The notes: generated from the sequence alone by a model not told the origin. Counted from the first letter of the stretch, positions 54,843 through 63,394 are shown. The stretch is DNA of 64,000 nucleotides from Spirosoma sp. SC4-14 (GCF_037201965.1 NZ_CP147519.1:62001-126000); one strand, 5' to 3'. A program made the numbers and translations.

Positions 54843-55418
54843 CTAATGTAGTAGCGCGAGCAAAAGGAGGATATAGTCTTTCAAATAGACTCTTAAAAAT
54901 TTGAGGGCTTTGGTCAGATGGTATTGGACGGCCTTTTCGGATAATTTAATGCGGTTTGCTATATCAGCTAGTTGCAAGCCTTCGAGCCTACTCATAATAA
55001 AAACTTCCCTATATTTTTCCGGCATCTTTTCGAGACCTTGCTTAAACTGGTCTGAAAGCTCATTATACAGGACCGTATCCATATTGGACTCATGCATGCA
55101 CTCACTAAAGGAATGGCAATAGTCGGCATATTTGCTTCGTACGGCAGCCTTCCGAATATGGTCAATAAATTTATTTCTGAGTGTCGTATTTAAGTAGGCT
55201 GATAGATTAAGGATTCTCGTTTCGCTTCTTTTTTCCCAAAGTTCAACAAAAACAGCTTGCACCAACTCCTCTGCTTCATCATAAGAGTTTACCTTTCGAT
55301 ACGCAGTCTTGTAGAGCAAATCCCAATAGGTATTAAAAATTTCTTCAAAACATTTCCGATCTCCATTTTGGAGTTGCCTTAAAAGGAAATCTTCACTATG
55401 TGGAAACTTATTTTCCAT
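54843..55418 (-). CDS. RpoE-like ECF sigma factor
   Basis: Cytoplasmic sigma-70 factor of the Bacteroidota ECF group, 191 residues: region 2 at about 25-92 (FEEIFNTYWDLLYKTAYRKV, SYDEAEELVQAVFVELWEKR, YLNTTLRNKFIDHIRK) and region 4 at about 125-180 (LEKMPEKYREVFIMSRLEGLQLADIANRIKLSEKAVQYHLTKAL, quoted as one conserved block in parts). Factors of this group are held by FecR proteins and activate SusC/SusD genes. Here it is convergent with the locus and 20 kb from the FecR gene, an unusual arrangement; pairing of the two is inferred. The 136 bases between it and the fucosidase gene show no clear terminator. Confidence 0.95.
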   Translation of the reverse strand: MENKFPHSEDFLLRQLQNGDRKCFEEIFNTYWDLLYKTAYRKVNSYDEAEELVQAVFVELWEKRSETRILNLSAYLNTTLRNKFIDHIRKAAVRSKYADYCHSFSECMHESNMDTVLYNELSDQFKQGLEKMPEKYREVFIMSRLEGLQLADIANRIKLSEKAVQYHLTKALKFLRVYLKDYILLLLALLH

Positions 55419-55532
55419 CCTTCTAAAGTTTTAGCAATTAAAAATATATTTATATTTTTAAGTTTCCCAACTATTTTCAAAAAGAATAGAGAAAAACTGT
55501 TTTGTGGCGGGCTTTTGCTACGCTGTTTTGGT

Positions 55533-55681
55533 ATCGAGACCGTTTCCAGCGAAATCACCGCCTTGTTTGGCCGTAAAATTCACGCTGTGACAGCTGAGGT
55601 TTTCTGCTGAAAGTCTTTTTGTACTTATTCGCCTTTACAATTGATGGTTGTCTGGATTAGCTCTCATCTCGCAGCTTGGAT
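55533..55681 (+). pseudogene. Relic of the 3' end of an IS982-family element
   Basis: The translation IETVSSEITALFGRKIHAVT (from 55533), followed after a one-base frameshift near 55597 by GFLLKVFLYLFAFTIDG, aligns with the C-terminus of the intact transposase (IETKFSQITNRFARHIHAVS and GLLLKLFLFVFAFSLDG). It is followed by TCTCGCAGCTTGGAT, the counterpart of the right end TCTCGCAACTTGAAT. Everything upstream of the catalytic Glu region is missing. It sits between the sigma gene and the fucosidase gene, whose stop codon is 34 bases away. Confidence 0.85.
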
Positions 55682-55714
55682 TAACTATAGCAGTACAAGT
55701 CAGCCAATTTTACC

Positions 55715-57106
55715 TTAGTTGCCCCCTCCAGTCACTTTGTATACCCAGGCGTATTGACAAGGCATTGTGGTAGGGCTTAGGCTAGGGGCGGTAATGGTCA
55801 GCGTGTTCCCTTTTTTAACCGCACGTATTAGCCCGTTAAATCCCAGCAAACTCACTTTTGAGGATGCACTAACACCTGATAGTATTAATTTCTCCTGCCA
55901 GACGGTGGTGATGACATATAAATCAGCCCCCTTCGTGGTAAAAAACGTGGTTGTTTTAGCGTCTACTTTAGGGGCCTTCGACCAGGCACGGGTGCCGTAA
56001 ATACTTTGGCCATTCACGTTGAGCCACGCGCCCATGTCGTTCAACCGCTGCTGCATAATGACCGGAACCCGCCCGTCTGCGGTGGGGCCAATATTCAGCA
56101 GCAGATTGCCACCCCGCCCTACTTTATTGATGAGGATGTGTACCAACTCCTTCGAGGTAGAATAATCGTCCAGGATTTCGGCCCGGTTGTACCCGAACGA
56201 GCCAGCCATGCCCCGGCACTCCTCCCAGGGGTGGTTAAATTGTACGCTGTCGGCGTTTCCTTCGTATACCAGGTCGTACTCAGTAGTGTAATAGCCCCCG
56301 TGTTTCCCCCGCGTTTCTTTACCCCAGCGGTCGTTGATGGCTACGCTTTCCTTCACGGATGAGTCGTTATAGAGCCAGGCCAGAAACTCCGGGCTGCGCA
56401 GTTGTTCGGACGAATAATCCCACTCGCCATCGGTCCAGAGTACGTCGGGGTTGTAGGTGCTGACCAACTCTTTCATCTGCGGAAACATATGCTGGTCGAT
56501 GTAATCGTTAAGCGTTTCTTTTTTGTAAAGTGGATTGAACCACTCCAGCAGCGAATAATAATAGCCCATTTTCAGGTTTTTTGCCCGAACCGCTTTGGTC
56601 AGGCCGCCCAGCAAATCGCGATGCGGGCCAACGTCCATGACGTTCCAGTTCCAGGCATACTTCGATGGCCAGAGCGTATAGCCTTCGTGGTGTTTGGCAG
56701 TCAGCACGACGTATTTAGCCCCCGACCGTTCAAAGAGCGTTGCCCACTCGTCGGGCTTGAAGAGTTCTGCTTTGAAGTCGCGGGCCAAATCCTGATAGGT
56801 GGTACCCGGAGCGTAATTCTGCTTATGAAACTCCTCAAAAAAGTGCTGCGTTTTGCCCCCGTCGTAGAGCCGTCGCCAGTAATGTTCGGCATAGCGGTCA
56901 TAGATGCCCACGCTATCGCGAACGGTAGGGCTATAAGCCGGGACCGAATACACGCCCCAGTGGACGAAAATACCAAATTTAGCATCTTCAAACCAACCGG
57001 GGACGGGTCTGGCATCGAGTGATGACCAGGTAGGCTGGTATGATTTTTGCCCAAAACTCAGGGAAGAAAGGCTCGTCAGCAGCGTAAACAGAAGGAATTT
57101 TTTCAT
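55715..57106 (-). CDS. GH29 alpha-L-fucosidase (short form)
   Basis: Secreted fucosidase of 463 residues; signal peptide ends near SLSFGQK (about 20). GH29 motifs in order: WFEDAKFGIFVHWGVYSVPA, YVVLTAKHHEGYTLWPS, MGYYYSLLEWFNP, nucleophile Asp in DVLWTDGEWDY (about 230), and VGRGGNLLLNIGPTADGRVP, then a single beta-sandwich to the end. It has no extra C-terminal domain, unlike the enzyme at 52919. It is the last gene of the minus-strand operon and follows the SDR gene by 43 bases, linking fucose release to the catabolic genes of the operon. Confidence 0.95.
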   Translation of the reverse strand: MKKFLLFTLLTSLSSLSFGQKSYQPTWSSLDARPVPGWFEDAKFGIFVHWGVYSVPAYSPTVRDSVGIYDRYAEHYWRRLYDGGKTQHFFEEFHKQNYAPGTTYQDLARDFKAELFKPDEWATLFERSGAKYVVLTAKHHEGYTLWPSKYAWNWNVMDVGPHRDLLGGLTKAVRAKNLKMGYYYSLLEWFNPLYKKETLNDYIDQHMFPQMKELVSTYNPDVLWTDGEWDYSSEQLRSPEFLAWLYNDSSVKESVAINDRWGKETRGKHGGYYTTEYDLVYEGNADSVQFNHPWEECRGMAGSFGYNRAEILDDYSTSKELVHILINKVGRGGNLLLNIGPTADGRVPVIMQQRLNDMGAWLNVNGQSIYGTRAWSKAPKVDAKTTTFFTTKGADLYVITTVWQEKLILSGVSASSKVSLLGFNGLIRAVKKGNTLTITAPSLSPTTMPCQYAWVYKVTGGGN

Positions 57107-57149
57107 GGTTTAGGACGGATCAAGGACTATTTTTTACTGATAAGTTTGG

Positions 57150-57920
57150 CTACAACGCCCGGTCCAGATGCACATAGCCACCATCGACGTGTATCAGTTG
57201 CCCGGTGGTGTGGCTCGACCGTTCCGACAGCAGAAACAGGACCATACTGGCAATTTCTTCGGCAGTGCTCATGCGCTGTTCGAGGGGGATTTTGGCGATA
57301 ATCTGCTGCAACTGCTTCTCCGGGTCGGCAAAGGTTTGAATCCAGTTGGCGTAGAGGGGTGTGTAGCACTCGGCCACAATCACTGCATTGACCCGGATGC
57401 GGTAAGGAAGCAGTTCAACGGCCCATTCGCGGGTGAGCGCGTTACGCCCTCCGTTGGCTGCGGCATAGCCCGATGTGTTTCCCTGGCCGGTTTCCGCCGT
57501 TTTGGAGCCGATGTTCACAATTGACCCTTTAGCGGCTTTCAGATAAGGCAGGGCGTGTTGTGCCATCAGATAGTAATGCACCAGGTTTTTATGCAGCGAA
57601 GCCACAAACCCGTCGTAACTCCCGTGTTCCAGCCCAACCCCGTCATTTACTCCCGCATTGTTGACCAGTCCGTCTATACGCCCGAACTGCCTGACCACCT
57701 CCTCAACGGCCCGCCTGCAGTCGGCGGAGGCAGACAGTTCGGCCACCACCGCAAACCCGTTGCCGCCGATGCTGGCTAACGTCAGGTTGTTGTCGGCTTC
57801 GTTGCGTCCGATGATAACGGGGATTGCCCCTTCGGCGGCCAGCATCTGCACAATGCCCTCGCCAATGCCTTTGGCTCCGCCCGTTACGATAATGACTTTA
57901 TTCTCTAAATGAAGATGCAT
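57150..57920 (-). CDS. SDR-family dehydrogenase, probable L-fucose dehydrogenase, with altered catalytic motif
   Basis: Cytoplasmic short-chain dehydrogenase of 256 residues. The cofactor motif TGGAKGIG (about 13-20), NNAG (87-90), catalytic Ser139 (NIGSK) and Tyr152 are present, and the C-terminus GGYVHLDRAL is like that of SDRs next to fucose genes. The usual YxxxK motif reads YAAAN: position 156 is Asn (AAC at 57455-57453). Loss of this Lys normally impairs SDR activity, so either a different residue substitutes or the enzyme has changed role. Proposed reaction: L-fucose to L-fuconolactone. The FAH gene lies 116 bases upstream. Confidence 0.82.
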   Translation of the reverse strand: MHLHLENKVIIVTGGAKGIGEGIVQMLAAEGAIPVIIGRNEADNNLTLASIGGNGFAVVAELSASADCRRAVEEVVRQFGRIDGLVNNAGVNDGVGLEHGSYDGFVASLHKNLVHYYLMAQHALPYLKAAKGSIVNIGSKTAETGQGNTSGYAAANGGRNALTREWAVELLPYRIRVNAVIVAECYTPLYANWIQTFADPEKQLQQIIAKIPLEQRMSTAEEIASMVLFLLSERSSHTTGQLIHVDGGYVHLDRAL

Positions 57921-58036
57921 CTGTTTTGGGTAAGTATGCCGGTAAATCAGTCGTCAATTGTCGTTATAGAATCAATAAATAAGAAAGCGTTCACGCAACC
58001 GGTGAGGCTTTGCTGAAACCAACCTAAATTAAAAAG

Positions 58037-58906
58037 TTATACTGAAGAGCTGTAGGCCACCACCGATTGCCGGGCATGCCCCAGCCCGTCGATACCGAGT
58101 TCAACCTGGTCGCCGGGTTGCAGGTAGCGGGGCGGTTTCAGGCCCAGCCCTACACCGGGCGGAGTACCGGTCGAGATGATGTCGCCCGGCAGCAGGGTCA
58201 TAAACCGGCTGACGTAGGCAATCAACTGGGGCACCTTGAAAATCATGGTTTGGGTGTTGCCGTCCTGCCTGGTTTGCCCGTTCACGGTCAGCCACAGCCG
58301 CAGGTTGTCGACATCGCCAATTTCGTCGGGCGTGACTAACCAGGGGCCAATGGGCGCGAAGGTGTCGCAGCCCTTACCCTTGTCCCAGGTGCCGCCCCGC
58401 TCCAGCTGGTATTCCCGTTCCGAAACGTCATTATGGAGACAATAGCCCGCAATGTGTTTGGGTGCATCGGCTTCAGCAACGTAACTGGCCCGTTTCCTGA
58501 TCACAACAGCCAACTCTACTTCCCAGTCGGTTTTAGTCGAATCGGGCGGGATAACAATCACATCGTTGGGGCCGCAGAGGGCCGACGTTGCTTTCAGGAA
58601 AACGACGGGTTCGGTGGGAATAGCCGCGCCGGTTTCGCGGGCATGGTCTTCGTAATTTAGACCGATGCACACGATTTTGGACGGACGGGCCACCGGGCAC
58701 CCCAGCCGGGTATCGGGCGAAACAACGGGCAGTATGCCGTTGGTGATGCCGGGCCGTTCCAGGTGATGCCGTAGCCGCTCCAAGCCATCACCCGCAAAGA
58801 AATCATCGGTATAATCCGGCACAATGGCCGATACATCCAGCCAGGTGTTTTCCAGAATAATGCCCGGCTTTTCGGCTCCCGGTTCGCCAAATCGAATCAG
58901 TTTCAT
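58037..58906 (-). CDS. FAH-family hydrolase, probable 2,4-diketo-3-deoxy-L-fuconate hydrolase
   Basis: Cytoplasmic fumarylacetoacetate-hydrolase-family protein of 289 residues. N-terminal cap (about 1-70), then the FAH core: IVCIGLNYEDHARETGA, metal-binding Glu in DWEVELAVVI, HNDVSEREYQ, KGCDTFAPIGPWLVT, FMTLLPGDIISTGTPPGVG and the C-terminal LQPGDQVELGIDGLG. This subfamily splits 2,4-diketo-3-deoxy acids, giving pyruvate plus L-lactate from the fuconate derivative. Position between two SDR genes and a dehydratase gene supports that step. L-rhamnose-derived or related substrates are the alternative. Spacing to the upstream SDR gene is 8 bases. Confidence 0.85.
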   Translation of the reverse strand: MKLIRFGEPGAEKPGIILENTWLDVSAIVPDYTDDFFAGDGLERLRHHLERPGITNGILPVVSPDTRLGCPVARPSKIVCIGLNYEDHARETGAAIPTEPVVFLKATSALCGPNDVIVIPPDSTKTDWEVELAVVIRKRASYVAEADAPKHIAGYCLHNDVSEREYQLERGGTWDKGKGCDTFAPIGPWLVTPDEIGDVDNLRLWLTVNGQTRQDGNTQTMIFKVPQLIAYVSRFMTLLPGDIISTGTPPGVGLGLKPPRYLQPGDQVELGIDGLGHARQSVVAYSSSV

Positions 58907-58914
58907 GGGTGCTG

Positions 58915-59679
58915 TCAGGTGTTTAATTTACTGAATCCGCCATCCAGCGGGTAATCGCAGCCGGTGATAAAGCCCGCTTCGTCCGAACACAGGTACAAGG
59001 CCAGCATGGCTACTTCGTCGGGGGTACCCATCCGACCGATGGGCTGACTTTGGGCCAGCTTGTCGAACATTTCGGCGCGGGTATCGGGGTAATTTTCCGT
59101 CAGAAAGCCATCGACAAAGGGTGTGTGAATCCGGGCCGGCGAAATACTGTTGCATCGAATCCTGTCGGCCATATAGTCCCGCGCTACCGATAGCGTCATG
59201 GCCTGTACGGCTCCTTTGCTCATGGAATAGGCAAAGCGGTCGGGAATGCCGACCAGGGCCGCTACCGACGACATATTCAGGATGACCCCGCCCCCCCGGT
59301 GCTGCATGAGCGGCACGGCGGCAAACAGGCAGTTATACACGCCCTTCACGTTCACGCTCAGGATTCGTTCTACATCGGCTTCGGTTGTAGCATCGAGTCG
59401 CCCAACGTGGGCAATCCCGGCGTTATTGACCAGAATGTCCACGTTCTTAACTTTTCGGAAAACGTTCAGCACCGGGATTTGCTGGCTTACGTCGCAGGTG
59501 TGGGCATACGCCCGGCCACCCGCCTGGGCAATGCTGGCAACGACCGCTTCGGCGGCTGTAGCATTCCGTTCCAAAATATGCACGGCTGCTCCCTGCCGGG
59601 CAAATAGCTGTGCAATGGCCTGGCCAATGCCGCTGCCGCCCCCCGTGATAATAGCTGTTTTATTGGCTAAGGATAACAT
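58915..59679 (-). CDS. SDR-family dehydrogenase, probable 2-keto-3-deoxy-L-fuconate dehydrogenase
   Basis: Cytoplasmic SDR of 254 residues with all canonical motifs: TGGGSGIG (about 12-19), NNAG (85-88), catalytic Ser in NMSSVAAL (about 138), Tyr151 and Lys155 (YSMSK), and the DGG near the C-terminus. It most likely oxidises the C4 hydroxyl of 2-keto-3-deoxy-L-fuconate to the diketo acid used by the adjacent FAH protein. The intact YxxxK motif contrasts with the first SDR of the operon. It follows the dehydratase gene by 60 bases. Confidence 0.85.
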   Translation of the reverse strand: MLSLANKTAIITGGGSGIGQAIAQLFARQGAAVHILERNATAAEAVVASIAQAGGRAYAHTCDVSQQIPVLNVFRKVKNVDILVNNAGIAHVGRLDATTEADVERILSVNVKGVYNCLFAAVPLMQHRGGGVILNMSSVAALVGIPDRFAYSMSKGAVQAMTLSVARDYMADRIRCNSISPARIHTPFVDGFLTENYPDTRAEMFDKLAQSQPIGRMGTPDEVAMLALYLCSDEAGFITGCDYPLDGGFSKLNT

Positions 59680-59739
59680 AAATGGTGAGGGTTATTTGGC
59701 TATTGGTGTAAGGGATTTATCAGTCAGGCAAACGTCTGT

Positions 59740-61413
59740 TTACAGATTTACGCCCCGCTGCCAAGGGATAAAATCATTTTGGCCCAGGCACTCAGATTTG
59801 GTGTGGATAGAACCGGAAGCTACGTCAATTAGCCAGCGGAGAAGCCTACTGCCAGTTTGCACAATGGTTTCTTCACCCGCTACGATCAGCCCCGCATCGA
59901 AGTCGATGATGTCGGGCATCCGGGTGGACAGCCGGGTGTTGGTTGCTATTTTGGCGGTGGGCGTGATGGGGTTGCCGGTGGGGGTTCCCAGGCCCGTTGT
60001 GAACACAATCAGGGTAGCTCCCGAAGCGGCCATGCCGGTGGTGGCCAGCACGTCATTGCCTGGGGTACACAGCAGGTGCAACCCCGACCGGCTAGGAAGT
60101 TCAGTGTAATCGAGTACTCCGGCAATGGGTGCGTTGCCCCCTTTTCTGGCCGCCCCCGCCGACTTGATGGCATCGGTAATCAGTCCGTCTTTAATGTTGC
60201 CCACTGACGGATTCATGTCGAATCCTGCGCCAACGGCTTCGGCCTGCCGGGCGTAATCGGCCATGAGCCGCACGAAGGTTTCGGCATCGGCGAGGTTTTC
60301 GCAACGGTCAATCAGTTCCTGCTCCACCCCGCAGAGTTCGGGGAATTCGGCCAGGAGCGTGGTTCCGCCCACCGTCACCAGCACATCGGACAGATAACCC
60401 AGGGCGGGATTGGCCGATATACCTGAAAAACCATCCGAACCTCCGCATTTAAGCCCGACGGTCAGCTTGCTCAACGGCGCGGGTTGACGGGTAAACTGAT
60501 TGATGGTAATGAGTCCGGCAAAGGTTTGCCGGATGGCTTCGGAGAGCATGGCGGCTTCGGTGCCGTAGGTTTGCTGGTCGAAGTACAGCAGGGGCCGGTC
60601 GAAGGCGGGGTTACGTTGGTGTATTTCGGCCCGCAGTCCCTCTATCTGTGATTTCTGGCAACCCAGACTTAGTACCGTTACTCCGGCTACGTTGGGATTG
60701 ACAATGAATCCGGCTAGCAGGGCACATAGCCGGTCGGCATCGGCATTGGTCCCTCCACAACCCATTTCGTGGGTCAGAAACCGGATGCCATCTACGTTGG
60801 GAAACAAAGCCGATGTGCGCGGGACTTCGGCATTCGTAGCTTCCTCTGACACCGAAGCAACTTCTTGAGCATACGTACCCGTCCGTCGATAGGTCGTCGC
60901 CAGATTCCGTACCTGCTGGCGGTAGGTTTCGGGCTGTCCGTAGCCAAGTTCGCGCTCAAAAGCGTCCTGCATCATCTGGATATTGCGGTTTTCGCAAAAC
61001 ACCAGCGGCACCACAAGCCAGTAATTCCGTGTACCAACGCTACCATCCGACCGAACGTACCCGTTGAACGTCAGCGATTCCCAGGCCGACACATCGGGGG
61101 CGGTCCAGACATAGGATTTTCGCTTTTGCAGGGTGTACGGCTCGGCTTCGTGGCGGAGGTTGAAGGTAGTAAGGGTCTCGCCGGGGGCAATGGGGCGGGT
61201 GGCTTTCCCCACTAGCACCCCATACATAAACACTGGGTCGCCAGGGGCAAGCTGGGTCAGGGTAAACTTGTGTTTGGCCGACACTGGGCCGGACAGCTGT
61301 ACGGTTTGATTCTGATGGAAAATGACCTCGCCCGCTGGCAAATCCTGTAGGGCCACCAGCACGTTATCGGCGGGGTGAATGTGGAGAAATAGATGTCGGG
61401 TCTGGGTCAGCAT
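59740..61413 (-). CDS. UxaA-family sugar-acid dehydratase (candidate L-fuconate dehydratase)
   Basis: Cytoplasmic dehydratase of 557 residues with the altronate/galactarate dehydratase layout: an N-terminal SAF domain (about 8-85) and the UxaA catalytic part (about 110-550) with NGYVRSDGSVGTRNYWLV, THEMGCGGTNADADRL, TVLSLGCQKSQ, LKCGGSDGFSGISANPALG, NIKDGLITDAIKSAG and GNPITPTAKIATNT. Family members remove water from sugar acids using a metal ion. In this operon the expected substrate is L-fuconate, giving 2-keto-3-deoxy-L-fuconate; a UxaA-type protein holds this place in the Campylobacter jejuni fucose locus. D-altronate remains possible. Its start overlaps lutC by seven bases. Confidence 0.85.
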   Translation of the reverse strand: MLTQTRHLFLHIHPADNVLVALQDLPAGEVIFHQNQTVQLSGPVSAKHKFTLTQLAPGDPVFMYGVLVGKATRPIAPGETLTTFNLRHEAEPYTLQKRKSYVWTAPDVSAWESLTFNGYVRSDGSVGTRNYWLVVPLVFCENRNIQMMQDAFERELGYGQPETYRQQVRNLATTYRRTGTYAQEVASVSEEATNAEVPRTSALFPNVDGIRFLTHEMGCGGTNADADRLCALLAGFIVNPNVAGVTVLSLGCQKSQIEGLRAEIHQRNPAFDRPLLYFDQQTYGTEAAMLSEAIRQTFAGLITINQFTRQPAPLSKLTVGLKCGGSDGFSGISANPALGYLSDVLVTVGGTTLLAEFPELCGVEQELIDRCENLADAETFVRLMADYARQAEAVGAGFDMNPSVGNIKDGLITDAIKSAGAARKGGNAPIAGVLDYTELPSRSGLHLLCTPGNDVLATTGMAASGATLIVFTTGLGTPTGNPITPTAKIATNTRLSTRMPDIIDFDAGLIVAGEETIVQTGSRLLRWLIDVASGSIHTKSECLGQNDFIPWQRGVNL

Positions 61414-62009
61414 GGATTTATAGCGGTATGGGCCAGTAAAAAGACGGTAAGGCTCCGCGCCCCGTGCGCTCCAATGACCAGAGATTGTTCGATGTCTGCG
61501 GTTTTGGATGGTCCGGCAATGAACACACCATAGCTAAACGGGTTGCCCGACAGTCGCTGATAGGCTTCGTGCAGGGTGGGTACCAGCGCGGATTCGTCCA
61601 GCAGCAACGCCAAATGATCACAAATGAACGGCAGGGCGCGGTGCGGCAACGTTGTGTCATCGAGCCAGATGGCCCCGTTCTCAGCCACCCCAAACTCACC
61701 CCGCAGTACGGCCAGGTCAACCGTTTCGAGGTCGTGTCCGGTGGCGGTTCGGACGTGTCTGAATTCGCCGTATTTCAGTTCGGGCAGGGTATGAATGATC
61801 CGGTTCGGCCTCGGGAACCAGGTTTCTATATACTGCTGAACGGCCTGAATACCCGCTACCCGGACTACCAGACCGCCAATGGTCTCGACGCAGGTAATGA
61901 AGGTTTCCGCAACGTGCGCCCCAGCATAAACTTCCGGCAGGACGGGTAACGACCCACCTGGGGGCTGGCTGTGGGTAACGGCCTGTAAGATATGTTCACG
62001 GCTGTTCAT
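61407..62009 (-). CDS. lutC: LutC-type LUD-domain protein of L-lactate oxidation
   Basis: Cytoplasmic LUD-domain protein of 200 residues. Motifs: MNSREHILQAV start, LRGEFGVAENGAIWLDD (about 104-120), RALPFICDHLALLLD and GVFIAGPSKTADIEQSLVIGAHGARSLTVFLL, the typical LutC end. With LutA and LutB it forms the flavin-independent L-lactate dehydrogenase complex. It overlaps lutB by four bases and the dehydratase gene by seven, so all are translationally coupled. In this context the substrate would be the L-lactate made from fucose. Confidence 0.92.
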   Translation of the reverse strand: MNSREHILQAVTHSQPPGGSLPVLPEVYAGAHVAETFITCVETIGGLVVRVAGIQAVQQYIETWFPRPNRIIHTLPELKYGEFRHVRTATGHDLETVDLAVLRGEFGVAENGAIWLDDTTLPHRALPFICDHLALLLDESALVPTLHEAYQRLSGNPFSYGVFIAGPSKTADIEQSLVIGAHGARSLTVFLLAHTAINPC

Positions 62010-63394
62010 AAGCGTCGGCGGGTTTGGTTATACCAGTCACCAAAACTCTGCGCGGGCGGCTGGGGCATCTCTCGACCTTTATACCAGGGATTCAACTGGT
62101 TGCTGACGGCTCCCGGCCAGTATCGCATCAACCTGCGACCCGCCCGGCCCGCCACGCGGTACACCAGCGGGTGAGCCAGCACCCAGCCCATTAGCTTCAT
62201 CGATAGCGTTTTAGGCAGAGGAGCCAGTCCTTCGGCGGTCAGCGTCTGCCGCCAGTGCCAAAGCTGATCGTGGATGTCGATTTTAACGGGACACACGTTG
62301 GAGCAACTACCGCACAGCGTACTGGCAAAAGGCAGGTCGGCGTTTTTCCGCATATCAAGGTTGGGGGCCAGAATGGAGCCAATGGGTCCGGCTACGGCGT
62401 TATGGTAGCTGTGGCCCCCGCTGCGCCGATAAACCGGGCAGGTGTTGAAACAGGCCCCGCAGCGGATGCACTTAAGCGAATTGCGGAAGTGCGTGCGCCC
62501 CAACTGGGTACTCCTTCCATTGTCGACCAGCACCAGGTGCATGACTTTTCCCGGAGCAGGTCGTCGGAAATGGCTGGAATAAGTGGTGATGGGCTGACCC
62601 GTTGCCGAGCGGGTCAGCAGCCGCAGAAATACGCCGAGGTGTTCCTGCTGGGGAATCACCTTTTCGATGCCCATGCAGGCAATGTGTACGTCGGCTAAGT
62701 GGGCACCGAGGTCGGCGTTGCCTTCGTTGGTGCAGACCACGAATCCGCCTGTTTCGGCAACGGCAAAATTGACCCCAGTGATAGCAATTTGCGCGGCCAT
62801 GAACCGCTCGCGCAGATGCGTTCGGGCGGCTTCGGTCAGGTACTGCGGGTCATGGTTGCCCGCTTCGGTTCCCAGATGCTGATGGAAAGTATCACTCACG
62901 TCGGATTTACGCAGGTGAATAGCGGGCAGCACGATATGACTCGGCGACTCCTGCCGGAGCTGTACAATCCGCTCGCCCAAATCAGTATCGACCAGGTCAA
63001 CGCCCTGTTCGGTCAGAAACTCATTCAGGTGGCATTCTTCGGTCAGCATCGACTTGCTTTTGACCACCTTTGGCCGGGCTGAAGGGCTGTGCTGCTGAAT
63101 CAAATCCAGCACAATCCGGTTGTGTTCGGCGGCATCAGTGGCCCAGTGTACGGTAATGCCGTTGGCCGTTGCCTGCCGCTCGAAATTGGTCAATAACGTG
63201 CTGAGGTTGGCCAGCGCATAGTCTTTGATGCCCGATGCCAGGTCGCGCAGGCTCTCCCATTCGGGCAGGGTATGGGCGGCTTTGTCGCGTTTTTGCCGCA
63301 CGAACCAAAGCGTCTGGTCATGCCAGTCGGTGCGGGCTTCGTCAGCAATGAACTGCCGGGCGGCCTGGTCGTGGGGAACAACGGGTTTACTCAT
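62006..63394 (-). CDS. lutB: LutB-type iron-sulfur protein of L-lactate oxidation
   Basis: Cytoplasmic protein of 462 residues. It has an N-terminal LUD domain (about 60-285: KSKSMLTEECHLNEFL, ITGVNFAVAETGGFVVCTNEGN, GIEKVIP) followed by two 4Fe-4S clusters in CIRCGACFNTCPVYRRSGGH (about 316-335) and CGSCSNVCPVKIDIHDQL (about 366-383), then a C-terminal helical part. It is the electron-transferring core of LutABC. Its ATG overlaps the lutA stop (four bases) and its stop overlaps lutC (four bases). Confidence 0.94.
   Translation of the reverse strand: MSKPVVPHDQAARQFIADEARTDWHDQTLWFVRQKRDKAAHTLPEWESLRDLASGIKDYALANLSTLLTNFERQATANGITVHWATDAAEHNRIVLDLIQQHSPSARPKVVKSKSMLTEECHLNEFLTEQGVDLVDTDLGERIVQLRQESPSHIVLPAIHLRKSDVSDTFHQHLGTEAGNHDPQYLTEAARTHLRERFMAAQIAITGVNFAVAETGGFVVCTNEGNADLGAHLADVHIACMGIEKVIPQQEHLGVFLRLLTRSATGQPITTYSSHFRRPAPGKVMHLVLVDNGRSTQLGRTHFRNSLKCIRCGACFNTCPVYRRSGGHSYHNAVAGPIGSILAPNLDMRKNADLPFASTLCGSCSNVCPVKIDIHDQLWHWRQTLTAEGLAPLPKTLSMKLMGWVLAHPLVYRVAGRAGRRLMRYWPGAVSNQLNPWYKGREMPQPPAQSFGDWYNQTRRRL

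Noticed and set aside
56402-57022. Plus-strand open frame of 206 codons opposite the fucosidase gene
   Set aside because: Fully antisense to an intact GH29 gene with signal peptide and catalytic motifs.
59246-60109. Long plus-strand open frame of 287 codons opposite the SDR and dehydratase genes
   Set aside because: It lies antisense to two genes with complete family motifs, has no recognisable domain, and spans their intergenic gap; such frames are common in GC-rich coding DNA.
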